A stretch of DNA of 64,000 bases from Liolophura sinensis (lineage: Eukaryota; Mollusca; Polyplacophora; Chitonida; Chitonidae): contig NC_088303.1 of the NCBI RefSeq assembly GCF_032854445.1, forward strand, positions 24,655,265-24,719,264, written 5' to 3'. Made by a program: the position numbers and the translations under genes. This document shows positions 46,995 to 60,025 of the stretch, piece after piece. How positions within the stretch are numbered: position 1 is the first letter of the stretch; each line of letters opens with the position of its first letter. The notes beneath the pieces are model-generated. The model saw only the letters and a list, made by a program, of their open reading frames with translations, was not told the DNA's origin and made no database searches.

Positions 46995-47955
46995 AAAGAT
47001 GTGCAATGACCAAAACTTTTTCACTTTCATTAAGACCATCAGATTTTTGGGTTAAACTGAAAGTGTATAAAACCCATCAAATAGGTAGCTGAAAATTATC
47101 GTTAAAATACTATAATCCATTTGTTTTCATACTTTTCGGTATTATGACAGTATACCTAGCCACTGGCGGTATGGGCCATGTATACATTATAATTTGCACA
47201 TTTGACTGCATTAAATTCAAATAAAAAAGAGAATACGTGAACAGATGTGTGGAGACAATTTTCATCGGTCTATCTCAAGATGAATAATAGATTTTCATGG
47301 TCATAGAGCACAGGAAGCCACCTCACCACGACTAGAAACTGAAAAATCTTCTAAGCTAAAGTTGCATCAGATCCAGTTCGTCTATGGCTTAAGGTGCTCT
47401 ATACATAGTTCAAATAGTTCAGGTTGATTAACGCAGGCTATTTTAATGGCAGGAGGTTTAAGTGGAAGTCGAGGGTATATCGGTCTTCATCAGTTGCTCG
47501 AGATTAAACATCTTCTGAAACATCCAGCTGTACCCATTTCCGTCGATCTACACAAACCTCTGCGTCCAGTTGGTGACAGTTGTTTACGACTTGTTGAATT
47601 GAAACCCCAACTGATCGCAAGTCAGCCGACCCATGGCTTAACAAAATAATGCAGAATTTATCATAAATGACGGGCAAGGATAAATGGACTTCATAAGATT
47701 TGCTTAAATCAAGATGGCACACGAAACTTACCACGTCAAGGAATAGCATGCTCCCAGAATTCCCCCAAACAATTTGTAAGGTGAGTTTAAACACGCAAAG
47801 ATGGGGTAGATCTCCAGCCTTGTTTCCAACAATGTGCCGCCATTTTAAACGTCATCTACATATAGTTAAGACTTTCAGATGTCTTCACACAAGCATCTGG
47901 CCTTGAGTGCACAATTGAATGTTTTATCCGGGGTCTTACTACGACCCGTCAAGAC
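46995..47955. other. no gene recognised
   Basis: Open frames at 47446-47649 (plus) and 47504-47794 (minus) overlap. Neither matches a family I know and there is no splice context, so neither is called. Confidence 0.35.
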
Positions 47956-48142
47956 TGTGACGTAATTGGTCTAAAGTCCGTTTCCAGTAAGTATAATTTT
48001 ACATACTCCCCTGGTCCTACAGTGCAGGACCTGGATTAGACGTTCTGATGTTATCCTCAGTAAACAGTTGTTTCGTTCGCTCAAACAGAAGTTCATTCTT
48101 GTTCGATTATTCAACTCCCGGACGATCTAAAATGACGAAACA
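47956..48142 (+). repeat. 5' LTR
   Basis: 187 bp, begins TGTGACGTAATTGG and ends ATGACGAAACA. It matches the 3' LTR except for about six substitutions and a 6-bp difference. Confidence 0.95.
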
Positions 48143-48160
48143 TGGTGTCAGAACTGGGAT
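48143..48160 (+). other. primer binding site, tRNA-Leu type
   Basis: TGGTGTCAGAACTGGGAT directly follows the 5' LTR and is complementary, with about one mismatch, to the 3' end expected of a tRNA-Leu. Confidence 0.75.
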
Positions 48161-51100
48161 GGAGTTCCCCTCCAGCCGTGGGGCGAATCTGAAACTGATA
48201 TTTGTGATTTTTCTCTGTGACTTTTTGTGAATGAACTTTGTGACAGTTATAAACTCTGATAATTCTGATAATTGTGATAATATTCCCTCTGATTGACTGT
48301 TAACCCTGATTCAAAAAACAAAAAAAACTATGGTAGCCCGTTGCGGACAGTTCGCCTTCGCGTTCTAGTTGCATTTCTACGATGTCGCGTATGAGACAAT
48401 ATGCTCGCACTCGTATGAAACACTCAGATATTGTGTTTTATTTCCTGTTTACTGCCTGCTGTGCCATTTCTACGGAAGCCCTGTATGTGACACACTGACT
48501 TGTGTTAATGTATTTCGAAAACAATGGCAGAGCAACAAGCTAACAATGTGCAAGCCACTCACCATGTACAAGTCCCTACAAACATTCCACTGCGAACCAA
48601 ACTGGACCTTAAAGGAAATTTGGCAGTTAACTGGGAAAAATTCAGAAGGATGTGGGACAACTACGAAATCACAACTAGACAACTAGGCAGAAAATAAATA
48701 CAGGACTGCTACTCTGCTAACATGTATCGGCGTCAATGTGTTAGACATTTTTGATGGCTCACCCTTCACGCAGGAAGAGGATAAACAGGATATAGATATT
48801 GTCCTCCAGAAGTTTGAAACATTTTGTGTCGGTGAAACTTACGAGAGGTACTGCTTTATTCGCAGAGACGAGGAGACATCAGAGGCCGTCGACTCGTACG
48901 TTGCTGACCTGCAATTATGGACAACTAGAAGATAGCTTAATAAGGGACAGAATTGTCATTGGAATTCGTGACAACAATACTCGGAAAAGGTTGTTGCAGG
49001 ATGCGAGACTAACTTTGAAGTCTTGCATTGATGTGTGCAGAGCACATGAATCTGCCTCCCAGCAGATGAAATCTGTGACCTCCGTTGATGAAGTTCAGCA
49101 TGTTCAGGATAAATATAAGCTGAAAACCCAACACAAACAGAAAAGCCAAAACAACACAAGGGGAAACAGAAAACCCAAACAGAGGTGGAATGCCAATTCT
49201 GTGGCAAACGACATCCATGTGTGAAGGAGAAGTGCCCAGTCTGGGGTAAAGTTTGTACCCACTGTGATAAGCCTAATCATTTTTCATCTAAATGTCCAAG
49301 CAAGGGCAAACAGAAACAGCATAAAGTTCATCAACTGGATACTGATGAAGAAGTGTCTGACATGTCTGATGTCGAGGAAGAATATGTGTTATCACTAAAC
49401 TCAAACGGAAAACAGACAGGTTCTGATGGAAAAGGATTTCCAAAGCGTATCTTTGCCCGTATGGCCTTGAATGGCAAAACCGTTGTTTTACATTTAGACT
49501 GTGAAGCTACAGTCAACATTCTCCCCGAGAATCTCTATACTGAAATCTTTCATGACAGAAAACTGAAGAAAGTGGAAAAATCCACAACAACCCTTGTAGT
49601 GTTCAACGGGAGAGAGATTGTGCCTTTTGGAAAACGCCGCATTTCCATGAAAAACCCAAAGAATGGTCGGAAATACAGCGTTCAAATTGTAATCGTAAAA
49701 GGTGACTGCAGATCTGTACAGACCAAGAACATTATGCTGCTAGCTCATCAGAAAAGCGATGATATGAATCTAAGAAATCAGCCTGAGGTGACCTTGGATG
49801 AAATTAAGTCTACCTATCGAAATGTTTTCCAAGGAGAAGGAAGACTGGAAGGTCTGTTACATCTTGAAGTTGAGGAGAAAGTGCAACCTGTTAAGTTGCC
49901 ATGTCGCAAAGTTCCTGTTGCTCTTCAGCCCGAACTGAAAGAAGAGTTAGAGACTCTGACCAAGGTATAATTACATCAGTTACTGTGCCAACTGACTGGA
50001 TATCAGCAATGATTGTTGTTTCCAAACCAGATGGATGTGTTCGTATTTGTATCGATCCGAAACCTCTGAATTCTGCTTTGAAACGAAACCACTACCCAAC
50101 CCCTACTATTGATGACCTCCAACCTGATCTTGCCAAAGCTAAATGCTTTAGCCAAGCTGACGCCAAGAATGGATTTTGGCACGTCCAACTTGATGAAGAG
50201 AGTAGCTACCTAACGACTTTTGAAACTCCTTGGGGACGATACCGTTGACTTCGCATGCCGTTTGGCATCTCTACTGCGCCTGAAGAGTTTCAGCGTAGAC
50301 TCATTGAGGCACTGGAAGGTTCAGATGGTGTGAAAGTAAATCATGATGATGTTCAAGTTTTTGGTGTTGTAGACACAAGTGAAGAGGCAGATGTGGATCA
50401 GGACAGAAAGGTGATTACCGAGAGGTACCATACCTTGAACACATCTTGTCTTCATCTGGATTGAAGGTTGATCCTTGTAAAGTAACTGCAATCAAAGATA
50501 TGCCAGCGCCGACGGATAAGAAAGCGGTGCAATGCCTGGTAGGCATGGTGAGTTTCCTCCAGAAGTTTGCCCCAAGGCTGTCGTCAGTTCCCCTCTGGGA
50601 GAACTTCTCAAGAATGAGAATCACTTTCTCTGGGATGAAGAAATCCATGGAAAATGTCTTCAGGAAGTAAAAGACATCCTGTCAAGTCCTCCTGTATACC
50701 TCCTCTTGAGGTATTTTGATGACAAAGCTGACACAGTACTGCAGTGTGACACGTCCCAAGATGGACTTGGGGCATGTCTCATGCAAAGTGACCAAACTGT
50801 GGCCTATGCATCTCGTTCTTTGTCTGCTGCAGAGAAGAATTAAACTCGCAATCGTCTTTGGGGATGGAAAGGTTTGAACAATACGTTTATGGAAGGAAAG
50901 TGAGAATTGAATCGGGCCATAAATGACTGGAATCGATTGTTCGCAAAAGCATGCATAGTGCTCCAAAGAGACTACAGCGCATGCTGTTGCGCCTGAAAAA
51001 GTTCGACTATGATGTGACTTACAAGAAAGGTACAGAAATTTTGTCTTGCTAATGCACTAAGTCGTGCATACTTATCACATTCCAAGACAGCTACTAATGA

Positions 51101-52501
51101 CCATGGGGATGTTATGCTGATTGACAACAGATGTCCAACAGCTATTGAGACAGAATCTATCAATATGATTGAATATCTTGCTATTTCCGACAAGCGGATA
51201 GAGCTGATTCAAACAGCCACTTCAACGGATCCCACCATGTCATCATTGAAAAGAGTGATACAGAATGGATGGCCAGACAGAAAGGAAGATGCTCCCTTTG
51301 CAGTAGAGGAATACTTTCCCTTCAGAGACGGACTCTCTGTTCAGAACGGAACAGTATTTTAGAGGTGAAAGAGTTATCGTTCCTAGTAGCGTCAAACCGG
51401 ATATCTTGGACCGGCTCCATTCATCACACATTGGTCTTCAGGCGTGCATACGCCGTGCCAGAGAGTTAGTGTACTGGCCGAACATGATAAAGAACATTAC
51501 CGATTTACTGAGTAGGTGTGACACCTGCAACACTCTCCAGCACAACCAACAGAAAGAGACTCTCATCAGTCATGAGATTCCCAGTCGCCCATAGGAAAAA
51601 GTGGGTTGTGATTTATTTGAGTTTGACGGCAAGAAATTGGCAGATTATTACTCCGATTACTTTGAAATTGATCGACTACATGCCAAGACGGCTACAACAG
51701 TGATAAAGATGATGAAATCACAATTTCCACGTCATGGAATTCCTGCTCAGCTCGTATCAAACAATGGACTGCCCTTCAGTTCTTCGGAGCAAAAAGTTTG
51801 CTGATAAGTTTGAGTTCGAACATATTATATACTTCTTCGTCACGCTATCCACAGTCGAGCGGCAAAGTGGAAAGCGCCGTAAAGACCGTCAAGCAGATCA
51901 TGGCCAAATGTCTACATGCCAAAGCAGATCCTTTTCTTGCTTTGCTAGAATGGAGAAACCCACCAACATAAGGAATTGGTAGTTCTTCAGTACAGAGATT
52001 GTTTGGAAGAAGAACAAGGGCTCTTCTACCCGCAACTAGCGAACTCCTCAAACCGAAAACTATTGACAGAGTTGCCGACAAACTTGCCAGTAGAAAGCTG
52101 AAACAAGCTCGATGCTACAGTCGTTTTTAACGTGATCTACTGGATTTGCAGACTGGAGATGTTCTGAGACTTAACCCCTTTAACAAAAACAAACAGTGGC
52201 AGAAAGCAATTGTTGGCCGACAAGTAGATATACGTTCTTACAGAGTTAAAGCCGAAGATGGCAGACGTTTTAGAAGAAACCGTCGCGATCTTAGAGCTTC
52301 AAAGGAAGATTGACCAGATGTAGAGATACCACACGTGTCCACTCCAACTCAAACAGGTTAATCATTCTTTTCAGCAGTCCTCACGTGCGTTCGAATTAGT
52401 GACTTAAACTTCCTGAACTTTTGAGTTAAGAATTCCTCTAATAATTATTGGTCTTCAAAGTTATGCTTGCTTTTAAAATTGCTCATTAAATGCACTTGTG
52501 T

Positions 52502-52513
52502 TGAAAAGGGGGA
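52502..52513 (+). other. polypurine tract
   Basis: GAAAAGGGGGA-type run right before the 3' LTR, where such elements prime plus-strand DNA. Confidence 0.8.
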
Positions 52514-52706
52514 TGTGACGTAATTGGTCTGAAGTCCGTTTCTAGTAAGTATAGTTTTACATACTCCCCTGGTCCTACAGTGCAGGACCTGGATTAGACG
52601 TTCTGATGTTATCCTCAGTAAACAGTTGTTTCATTCGCTGTAACAGAAGTTCATTCTTGTTCTTGTTCGATTATTCAACTCCCGGACGATCTAAAATGAC
52701 GAAACA
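52514..52706 (+). repeat. 3' LTR
   Basis: 193 bp copy of the 5' LTR, with one extra TTCTTG unit. Confidence 0.95.
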
Positions 52707-53600
52707 GAGACATTGCCTAAGACTGACTGATTAACCTCCCCTTGTATTTTAAACGACTGGAGATGTTCGGTAAACTTTAAATATCAGACATGGATTTGCA
52801 GTGTAATTGTTCAGCCCAGGAGGCAACTTTCGTTCTGCCTTAGGCCAGACAGAACACTGAGAATTACGAAATATTCATAATGTATAGTAGATAGAAAGGA
52901 AGATCGTGTTTGGTTTACTGGGCTTATGACAAGCTTTCAATCAGTCATATTGTTTACAGGTGTGATCCACGAGCGAACATTGTATTGTGGGAATCTCTCC
53001 GCTGCGTCACTTGCATGCTATCTGGTCGCTTGGACAGCTTAGACGAGCGACGAATTCCCCCTTGTGATGCTTTTAATTGACTTTTTTTTCGGAAAATATA
53101 CGCATGGGGCGTTTAGTTAGCAATTATATGCAATTCATTTTTGTATTTATCTGACCTAACTCAAAAAAAAATCTGAGTTTCTGTCCTTTTAAGACATCAT
53201 CAGAGTACTCCATCAGGATCAACCGGAGATCAATTTAAGCCGTGCGAAACAATGCACAGGACCTCATTGCAGTGGGCGAAGAATTGCTCTCAACGTCTGT
53301 CTGCTGAAACGGCCATGTTCCAAATTTAGCTGACACATCAACAGTTCTGAATCGTTACTGTCCTTGATCTGGGACGTTATCACGTTGTCTGTTGCCCTGT
53401 TAATGGTTCCAATGGAAACAATCCACGAGTTTGTCTTTTGATGGATAATGCCCGATTGCCGTCGACAAGATTTGAAAATGGCGGTCACTGGCTATTACAT
53501 TATGGGGTTTACTATCCGCGAGTAACTAGGTAATATGAAATCAATATCGCTTCGGAATTAAAGGAAACTTAAGGTTTCAGTCCAGTTTTTATCATTTTTT
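52707..53600. other. no feature recognised
   Basis: A 74-codon minus-strand frame at 53264-53488 has no recognisable domain. Confidence 0.4.
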
Positions 53601-53614
53601 TTTAACTTGTTACT

Positions 53615-53790
53615 CTTTATTTATTTATTTGACTGGAAGTTTACGCCTTACTTATACACGTGTACGAAAGCGCGGCAGACCGCAACTTGCTGGCACACCG
53701 CCTCACGTACGACCGGAGAGGAAGCCAGCGCGAGCTGGACTCGAACTCACTGCGTTGAGCTTGTGAGAGAACTGGGCAAAGTACTGAGGA
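53615..53790 (-). repeat. SINE family A, diverged
   Basis: TTATTTATTTATTTGACTGG end, AGTTTACGCCTTACTTA, then ACGTACGACCGGAGAGGAAG and the GAGCTGGACTCGAACTCACT head. Confidence 0.85.
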
Positions 53791-55348
53791 GGAGTGTCAA
53801 TCTCGTGTCCTTGGCACAGTGTTGTGAAAGTGTCAATTAGCTCGTTACAAGTCACAATGTAAATGTTGAAAGCGACGGTAAACCACAAACAAAAACAAGA
53901 ACACAATTACGAAACAGATTACATTCGTGTCAAATACTAGTGATACATGCAGTACACTAAACGTGAAACTGACTCCGTTTGACCCAAATGGGAGCCACGA
54001 CGTCTTCACGCCAATACTGGTTACGATTCACAAGGAGGGCGGGGAGCCTGTTCGACACAGTCCCGAATGCCGCAGCATGTGCCCAACGGTTCGTATAGCC
54101 ATCCAGGAAGTCCACTGGCCTACAAGATAAAAGTGCCACAGATAGGAATCAGTACCATATTAGCACATCCGTTTTTCGGAAATGTAATTATTTGTATTTT
54201 AAAGTCTTTATTTGCTGCCAGCCTGCCTTTTTGTTGTGCAGGTGCGAGCTTGGTATCAAGCTGATGGAGACTGTCTAGACTGGACAGATTATTTTATCTG
54301 ATTTATTTATTTATTTGATCGGTGTTTTACGCCGTACTCATGAATATTTCACAGCGACCACATGGGCAGGTTTTAACGATGAAAGTTTGAAATTCTGAGC
54401 GAGAGGCCATAAGGTGGTGATAATTTTCTTTTAAATTATATTGCAAACCAATTGTGATAATTTCAACGGCATGATATTGTTAACGCAAACTTTCACTATA
54501 GACCCGATGTAATGGATACGTCTTCATCTGAATTATTGAATTCGTTATCTTCTACTGAATGTGAGTCCCAACTGTACATTTCTGACATTCTATTCGGTTT
54601 CAAGAAAAGGGTATTAAGCGAAATTTTGTTTCGTATAAAGAGTAAGTACATGTAGCTCTGAAATCCCTGGGGAGAAAACTTACACGACCATCCCAGGCCT
54701 CCAAGAAAGGCATCCACATTTGGTATTTTCTCTGTGCAAAATTGCAAACACCGCAATGATGGCAATCTGTATTAAAACACAAAAGAAGCAAATGGACCCA
54801 TGCAGAATGAGGTGACAACTGAATTAGAACGCATGGATGGAAATGATTAATATAATAAGCACAATGAACCCAAAGAAGGCGAAGGATGGATTCTTGCTCA
54901 TGCACTGACTAACGTAACAAGTCTTATAAATTACCACGGTTCCGTTGAAATACCTGGCTATTTGAAATTATACCTATAACGAAGTAAATATTTCTATTAA
55001 ATACGTTCCACTGCATGCACAAACAGGTATATAAGCGTTGTTGACCGTGTCTTGTCACCAATGCCCCACGTAGAACCGCCACACCCCTTTATGTTGTATA
55101 CTCTTGTTTTAAATTTGATGATAATGATTATGCCGCATTATGAGATTTTAAATATTGGTATGATATTACACACGACAAACTTTGCAGGTTTAGTATGTTA
55201 CTTATTGCTTTTCTTTAACAGAATCCGGTTATAACTAAGTCATATATGTAAATTTAGAGATATGATATTTATTTGACAAGAAAAGAAAAGTCTGTTGTTT
55301 GAGTGATGTTAGAATGTATTTTGTTATTGTGGCAGATTATTGTGTTAA
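53791..55348. other. no gene recognised; one SINE fragment
   Basis: Overlapping minus-strand frames at 54496-54905 have no recognisable domain. A family A fragment lies at 54299-54365. Confidence 0.4.
54299..54365 (-). repeat. SINE family A, 3' fragment
   Basis: GATTTATTTATTTATTTGAT, then GGTGTTTTACGCCGTACTCA and GAATATTTCAC, then the match stops. Confidence 0.85.
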
Positions 55349-55549
55349 ATATTTATTTATTTATTTGATTGGTGTTTTATGCCGTATTCAAAAATATTTC
55401 ACTATAATTCACGACCAGCATTATGGCGAGAGGAAAGGGCAGAACCCGGGGGAAACCCACGACCATCCGCAGGTTGCTGAGAGACCTTCTCACGTACGAA
55501 TGGAGAGGAAACCAGCACGAGCTAAACCTCAACTCACAGTGACTGCATA
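55349..55549 (-). repeat. SINE family A, first of two adjacent copies
   Basis: Covers the (ATTT)n tail, core with ACCCGGGGGAAACCCACGAC and the tRNA-like B box (as CTCAACTCAC), but not the A-box end. Confidence 0.92.
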
Positions 55550-55551
55550 GG

Positions 55552-55752
55552 TTATTTATTTATTTATTCATTTAACTGGTGTTTTACATCGTACTCAAGA
55601 ATATTTCACTTAAACCACCGCGGCCAGCATTATGGTGGAAGGAAACCGGACAGAACCCGGGGGAAACCCACGACCATCCGCAGATTGCTGCAGGACATTC
55701 CCACGCACGGCCAGAGAGGAAGGCAGTATGAGCTGGACACAGCGACCGCATA
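55552..55752 (-). repeat. SINE family A, second adjacent copy
   Basis: Same orientation and nearly same extent as its neighbour but a different subfamily member (CCGCGGCCAGCATTATGGTG intact here). Confidence 0.92.
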
Positions 55753-56010
55753 TTCTTCGAAGCTACAATCTGCAGGAGGCATCTGCCTACCGACCATCAA
55801 CACACAAGAACATACATGTACTCACCGAAGGGATCAGGGCAAAGTGCATAAATGTGGACGGGTGAAGCAAGACACGGCACTCGACTGTGACATTGACAGA
55901 TGTTCTGTTCATGCCATACATGTTCAAGTCGTACATGTTCAAGTACTACGTGACGAATGCCTTGCACTACTGTCTGAAAATATTAAAAGAATATATACAT
56001 ATATATATAT

Positions 56011-56252
56011 CATTGGTTAGCGCGCTAGCTCAGCGTAATGACCCAGGAGCATCTCGCCAATGTGGTCGCTGTGAGTTCAAGTCCAGCTCATTCTGGCTTC
56101 CTTTCCGGCCGTTCGTGTGAAGGTTAGCCAGCAACAGGCGGAAGGTCGTGGGTTTCCCCAGGGCTCTGCCCGGTTTCCTCCCACCATAATGCTGGTCGCC
56201 GTCGTATAAGTGAAATATTCTTGAGTACGGCGTAAAACACCAATGAAATAAA
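56011..56252 (+). repeat. SINE family A, nearly full length
   Basis: Starts in the tRNA-like head at TTGGTTAGCGCGCTAGC (A box), has the GAGTTCAAGTCC B box and ends GAGTACGGCGTAAAACACC. Confidence 0.93.
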
Positions 56253-57185
56253 GTCGCAGACAGAACAGCAAGAGCTGGAGTCGAAAACGTGACCTATGGG
56301 TCAAGAACTTTACCATAGCAAAGGCCGAAAGTAACTATTATAAATTGATAGAAATAAGACCGCAAATATTTATAACCAAACTTTGCAAATAGTATCAAAA
56401 TAAGCTGTTGCAAAAATAATGCATGAAAGAATAAACATCGTTTGGTTCGTATCAGGATACAACCCTAGTACATGTAATGCACTCTCGCTTTCCCTAAACC
56501 CTTCCCCAGAAATATTTGTGATACATGTAAATCCAGACATACCGTCTCTCTGAGAAAATGGTTTCCTCAATAAAGTTGGAATTAACCTTTAGTTAAAAAG
56601 TGCAGAAATGAGAAGGCATGGTTTCAAGTTTCCAGCTTCTACAATGCTGACATTTTATTTACGCTTTAATATTAAATTTGCTTTATGCATGAAGTTCGAA
56701 AAGCATCTGGACTTGAAAGTTTTATTGGCGTAGTCAGGGCTTATCAATACAACTACATTCACATGTTTTTCTTAGTTTTTTTCCTGAACCAAGTCGACAT
56801 GTTCCCAGTCTGCTACATATAATTGATTGTAAGTGAGTCTTGTATTCTCCCCTGTCGTAAACATAAGAAAGAGAGAAACGGATATCGCATGTACATTTAT
56901 AGTTTATGTACGCATATGTGTATATATGTGCAAGCACACAGCTAGGTTAGTATAGAAACCGAAAGAGAATCTTTTCTTACTAGGACGTCGCTACCACAGA
57001 CGTTGTAATACAGGGCGATCGTGACAGAGCGAGATATCGACGCCAGGGATCGAGGTAATAAAGCGAGTTAGACGTACTTCGCCCTGTATCACAAAAGCTC
57101 GATTCTTCGAGGAAGCAAGGTAGCGAAAGGTCCTCCATTGGCTGATCTTGGCCTATACTTAGGGCGGTAGGCTCTTATGCCTAAC
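56253..57185. other. no feature recognised
   Basis: No coding or RNA gene signal that I can see. Confidence 0.4.
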
Positions 57186-57188
57186 GTC

Positions 57189-57470
57189 TGTTTATTTATT
57201 TATTTTATTTATTTGATTTGTGTTTTACGCCGTACTCAAGAATTTTTCACTTGTACGACGGCGGCCAGCATTATGGTGGGAGGAAACCCAGCAGAACCCG
57301 GGGGAAACCCACGACTATCCGCATGTTGCTCACAAACCTTCCCACGTACGGTCGGAGAGGAAGCCAGCATGAGCTGGACTTGAACTCACAGCGACCGCAT
57401 TGGTGTGAGGCTTCTGGGTCATTGCGCTGCACTAGGGCGCTAACCAACTGAGCCACGGAGCCACGGAAAG
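57189..57470 (-). repeat. SINE family A, full length with complete tRNA-like head
   Basis: On the minus strand: CTCCGTGGCTCAGTTGGTTA (A box), GAGTTCAAGTCC (B box), body, tail of ATTT units. It serves as the reference copy of the family in this window. Confidence 0.95.
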
Positions 57471-57504
57471 TTAGTTCAAGTCAGGGACAATGCAGATATC
57501 ATGC

Positions 57505-57555
57505 ATGTATAGGTATAGGTGATAGGTATAGATGTATAGGTATAGGCATGTATTG
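57505..57555. repeat. TATAGG short tandem repeat
   Basis: Irregular copies of (A/G)TATAGGT repeat about seven times. Confidence 0.8.
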
Positions 57556-57699
57556 TGCAATAGCATCATGTTTTGTATGGGCTTATATACATATATATGT
57601 TTCATATAATTTGCACTTAGGGTTAACATCCAATGATTTCTGTCAGTAGAATAAAGCAGCTTTCTTGGAGGATAAGGAGAATATAAGACGAGAACACAG

Positions 57700-58037
57700 C
57701 TGTTCGCTGCTCTTTTGTGAGCAGAGCCTCGGTAACTAAGCCACGCCCACTTTAGCTGGCATGAATTCAGCCGTAAATCACCGATGTCTCTTCGGTAAAC
57801 TCCGGCATTTGACGGCTGCAGTGGCGGGTTTCAGAAAGGGGCAGACGACCGCAGAAGAATTCAAGAACTAAGTGTTTCCAGTTTTCTGAGGAAAGACAAC
57901 ACTAGGTTAAGATATTTAAGTGTACTTGTAAGGCAAACACTGGTGTAGCTGCGTATAATTGTGCCTGTCGTGTCTGTTGTTTGCCAGTGAGTGAGCCTGT
58001 GTTGTGTCTGCATCTCGCTGCACAGTTCGTCTCGCCG
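57700..58037 (+). other. possible promoter and non-coding first exon of the MIF4G-like gene
   Basis: A less AT-rich stretch ending in a strong donor, CTCGCCG then GTAAGTGG at 58038. Joined to the acceptor at 60021 it would leave ATG 60026 as the first start codon. No RNA data; the transcription start is unknown. Confidence 0.35.
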
Positions 58038-58623
58038 GTAAGTGGTTGAACTCATCACTGTCCGAGCCTCCGATGTCACCACTTCTGTAGCATACACAAC
58101 TGCTTTTCTTCCGAAAAGCCTGCGAACGGTTAACCAAGTGACCTGGTGAGTGAGTAGTTTGATGCATCTGTAATGATGTTGAAGAAATGTTAGACATTGA
58201 ATGACTGAATCATTGAATGCATCCCCACCAACTCCCCAATTACATGGGCCTGATGGGGGCTGCTCAATTTGTTAAAAATTCAGTTGAATTAACAAAATCC
58301 CGACCTTGTCATACAGTTCTAATTTTGAATAATTAATTATCGAGCAATTATAAGAGAGTGTAAACAACGTATCTCACCTTCTGCCCAAAAGGCCATTCAG
58401 AGTTGAAGAAAAACTACTGAATCCAGGCCTTACATATTTCATTCATGCTGATGATGTTATTAACCCTGCAGCTAGCTGGCATGGGATGTTTCCTCTTTCT
58501 GGAGGAAGTCCTACAGCTTTAACAAGAAATCTGGAGTTAGCGTAATGTCACAAAATTATGAAGGAGATGTGTGACTGAGATAGTTCCAGTTTTCATTCCA
58601 TAGTCATCACTGTTCAAGGAGTG

Positions 58624-58993
58624 TACCGGCCCGGATAGCACAGTTGGTAGAGCGTCTGCTTTGGGGCCAGTAGATCCAGGATCAATCCTTGATCGAGTCA
58701 CACCTAAGACTATAAAAGAGGAAGTTGTAACTTCCTCGCTTGGCGTTCAGCATGAAGGGGATAGTGCAACGACTGGTTGACCCGTATCAGTATAATGGCT
58801 CGGGTACGACGGCTTACTTGCCTTCGGTAAGTCGTCTCAGTGAAGCAGCACTAGATAAAAGAGCTGTGGAAATCCGTCCTGCTACAAAGAGGCACATTAC
58901 ACGTACATGAACCCTAAGGATTCCTTCGTCGTCATCCATCTGACTGAAAAATTGTTGAGTACGACGTTAAACCCCAAGCACTCACTCACTCAC
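58624..58993 (+). repeat. SINE family B, full length
   Basis: tRNA-like head with A box TAGCACAGTTGG and B-box-like GATCGAGTC, then the body and a (CACT)n tail. TCAAGGAGTG (58614-58623) and TCAAGGAATG (58994-59003) look like a 10-base target duplication with one change. Confidence 0.95.
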
Positions 58994-58995
58994 TC

Positions 58996-60020
58996 AAGGA
59001 ATGAAATAAAAACTGACGCTATTATTTTTTGTGTGAAAAGAATATAACCCCAGCTGTTTATGTGATGTTGCCATGTCAGGGTAGTGAGCATGAAAATTAT
59101 GTTGCTTCAGCTACATGTAGTGTATCGTTCATACTGTTGTTGGCACACAGTCTCTGTGGTTTGTTATTTCACACTTTCAAGAGGTTAGTAATGATGAAGT
59201 GATTTTGAGACAATATGGATATTTTGTGAGCATTAGCAAATTTAGAAATACACAATTGTTAGAAAATAATATCAGTTAATAGAAGCTGTAATGCAAGTAA
59301 AAATATACATGCCAATTTACAGTTAATTAACAGTATTTTTAAAAACATTTTGCATCAAGTATTAATATTGAATATGGGTTACATTTGACATCTGTGAACT
59401 TAACCCTTGGGACTATAACTAAGCTCAAGTAGTTCAATATCCAAAAGGAAAGTTACACAGTACCGGTTTATAAATTGCTTCAAATTAGTATGGCTCCCTT
59501 GTTTTGCTGAGAAAGCATGTTCACCAGAAGGATCAAATTTTTGGTAACATTATTTCAGTACTCTTTTGGGTAAAAAGAGTCATTCCACAATTTATTGCCA
59601 AGATTAGAGTTTGAAATACCTCCTGTGACATCAGTGCTCCTAAACTCGGTTAGTATGGTCCATAAAACCCATCTTAGTATTCAAATGTTAGAATACCTTT
59701 ACTCTTTTCAAAAAATCTAAAAAAATAAATGAAAGTATAGTTATGCATAGTTTTAAGTGGTTTATTTAGTGATACCTACTTCAAGTTTTAGAGGTATTTT
59801 CCTGTAAGGAATGGTCACGGTGGTAGTTTACTACAGGCATTGCGATTTTTTCCACCCCTAATTCACTCTGACTGTTGCAAAAGATTGACAAAATAATGTT
59901 AATGAGAAATGCAAATTGTTTTGCCACTCACATCAATATTGCAGAATTTACTGTTGGGAAAAAAGTCATTGGCCTGAAATGTATGGAAACAGGCTTTAGA
60001 TCATGATCTTTATGTTTCAG
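58996..60020. other. presumed intron or upstream region, no feature recognised
   Basis: AT-rich, no open frame of note. Ends in the pyrimidine-poor but usable acceptor TTTATGTTTCAG. Confidence 0.4.
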
Positions 60021-60025
60021 TGAAG

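Larger units (their letters stand above)
47956..52706 (+). mobile_element. Ty3/gypsy LTR retroelement fossil with both LTRs
   Basis: Seen: 5' LTR, tRNA-type primer site, gag-like region (about 48530-49180), zinc knuckles (about 49185-49310, CQFCG type), protease region (about 49460-49700), reverse transcriptase (about 49960-50460), RNase H (about 50740-50845), integrase with its HHCC-like N-terminus and core (about 51400-51800), C-terminal part to about 52310, polypurine tract and 3' LTR. Known: this part order is that of Ty3/gypsy elements. The LTRs are about 97% identical, so the insertion is fairly young. It is broken, with on the order of ten or more breaks, and cannot be active. Flanking bases AAGAC (left) and GAGAC (right) may be an imperfect 5-bp target duplication. 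Confidence 0.92.

Noticed and set aside
47504-47794. 96-codon minus-strand frame
   Set aside because: Could be antisense to a lost coding sequence, but neither strand gives a recognisable protein.
54496-54905. Two overlapping minus-strand frames of 89 and 101 codons
   Set aside because: No domain recognised, no splice context; likely chance.
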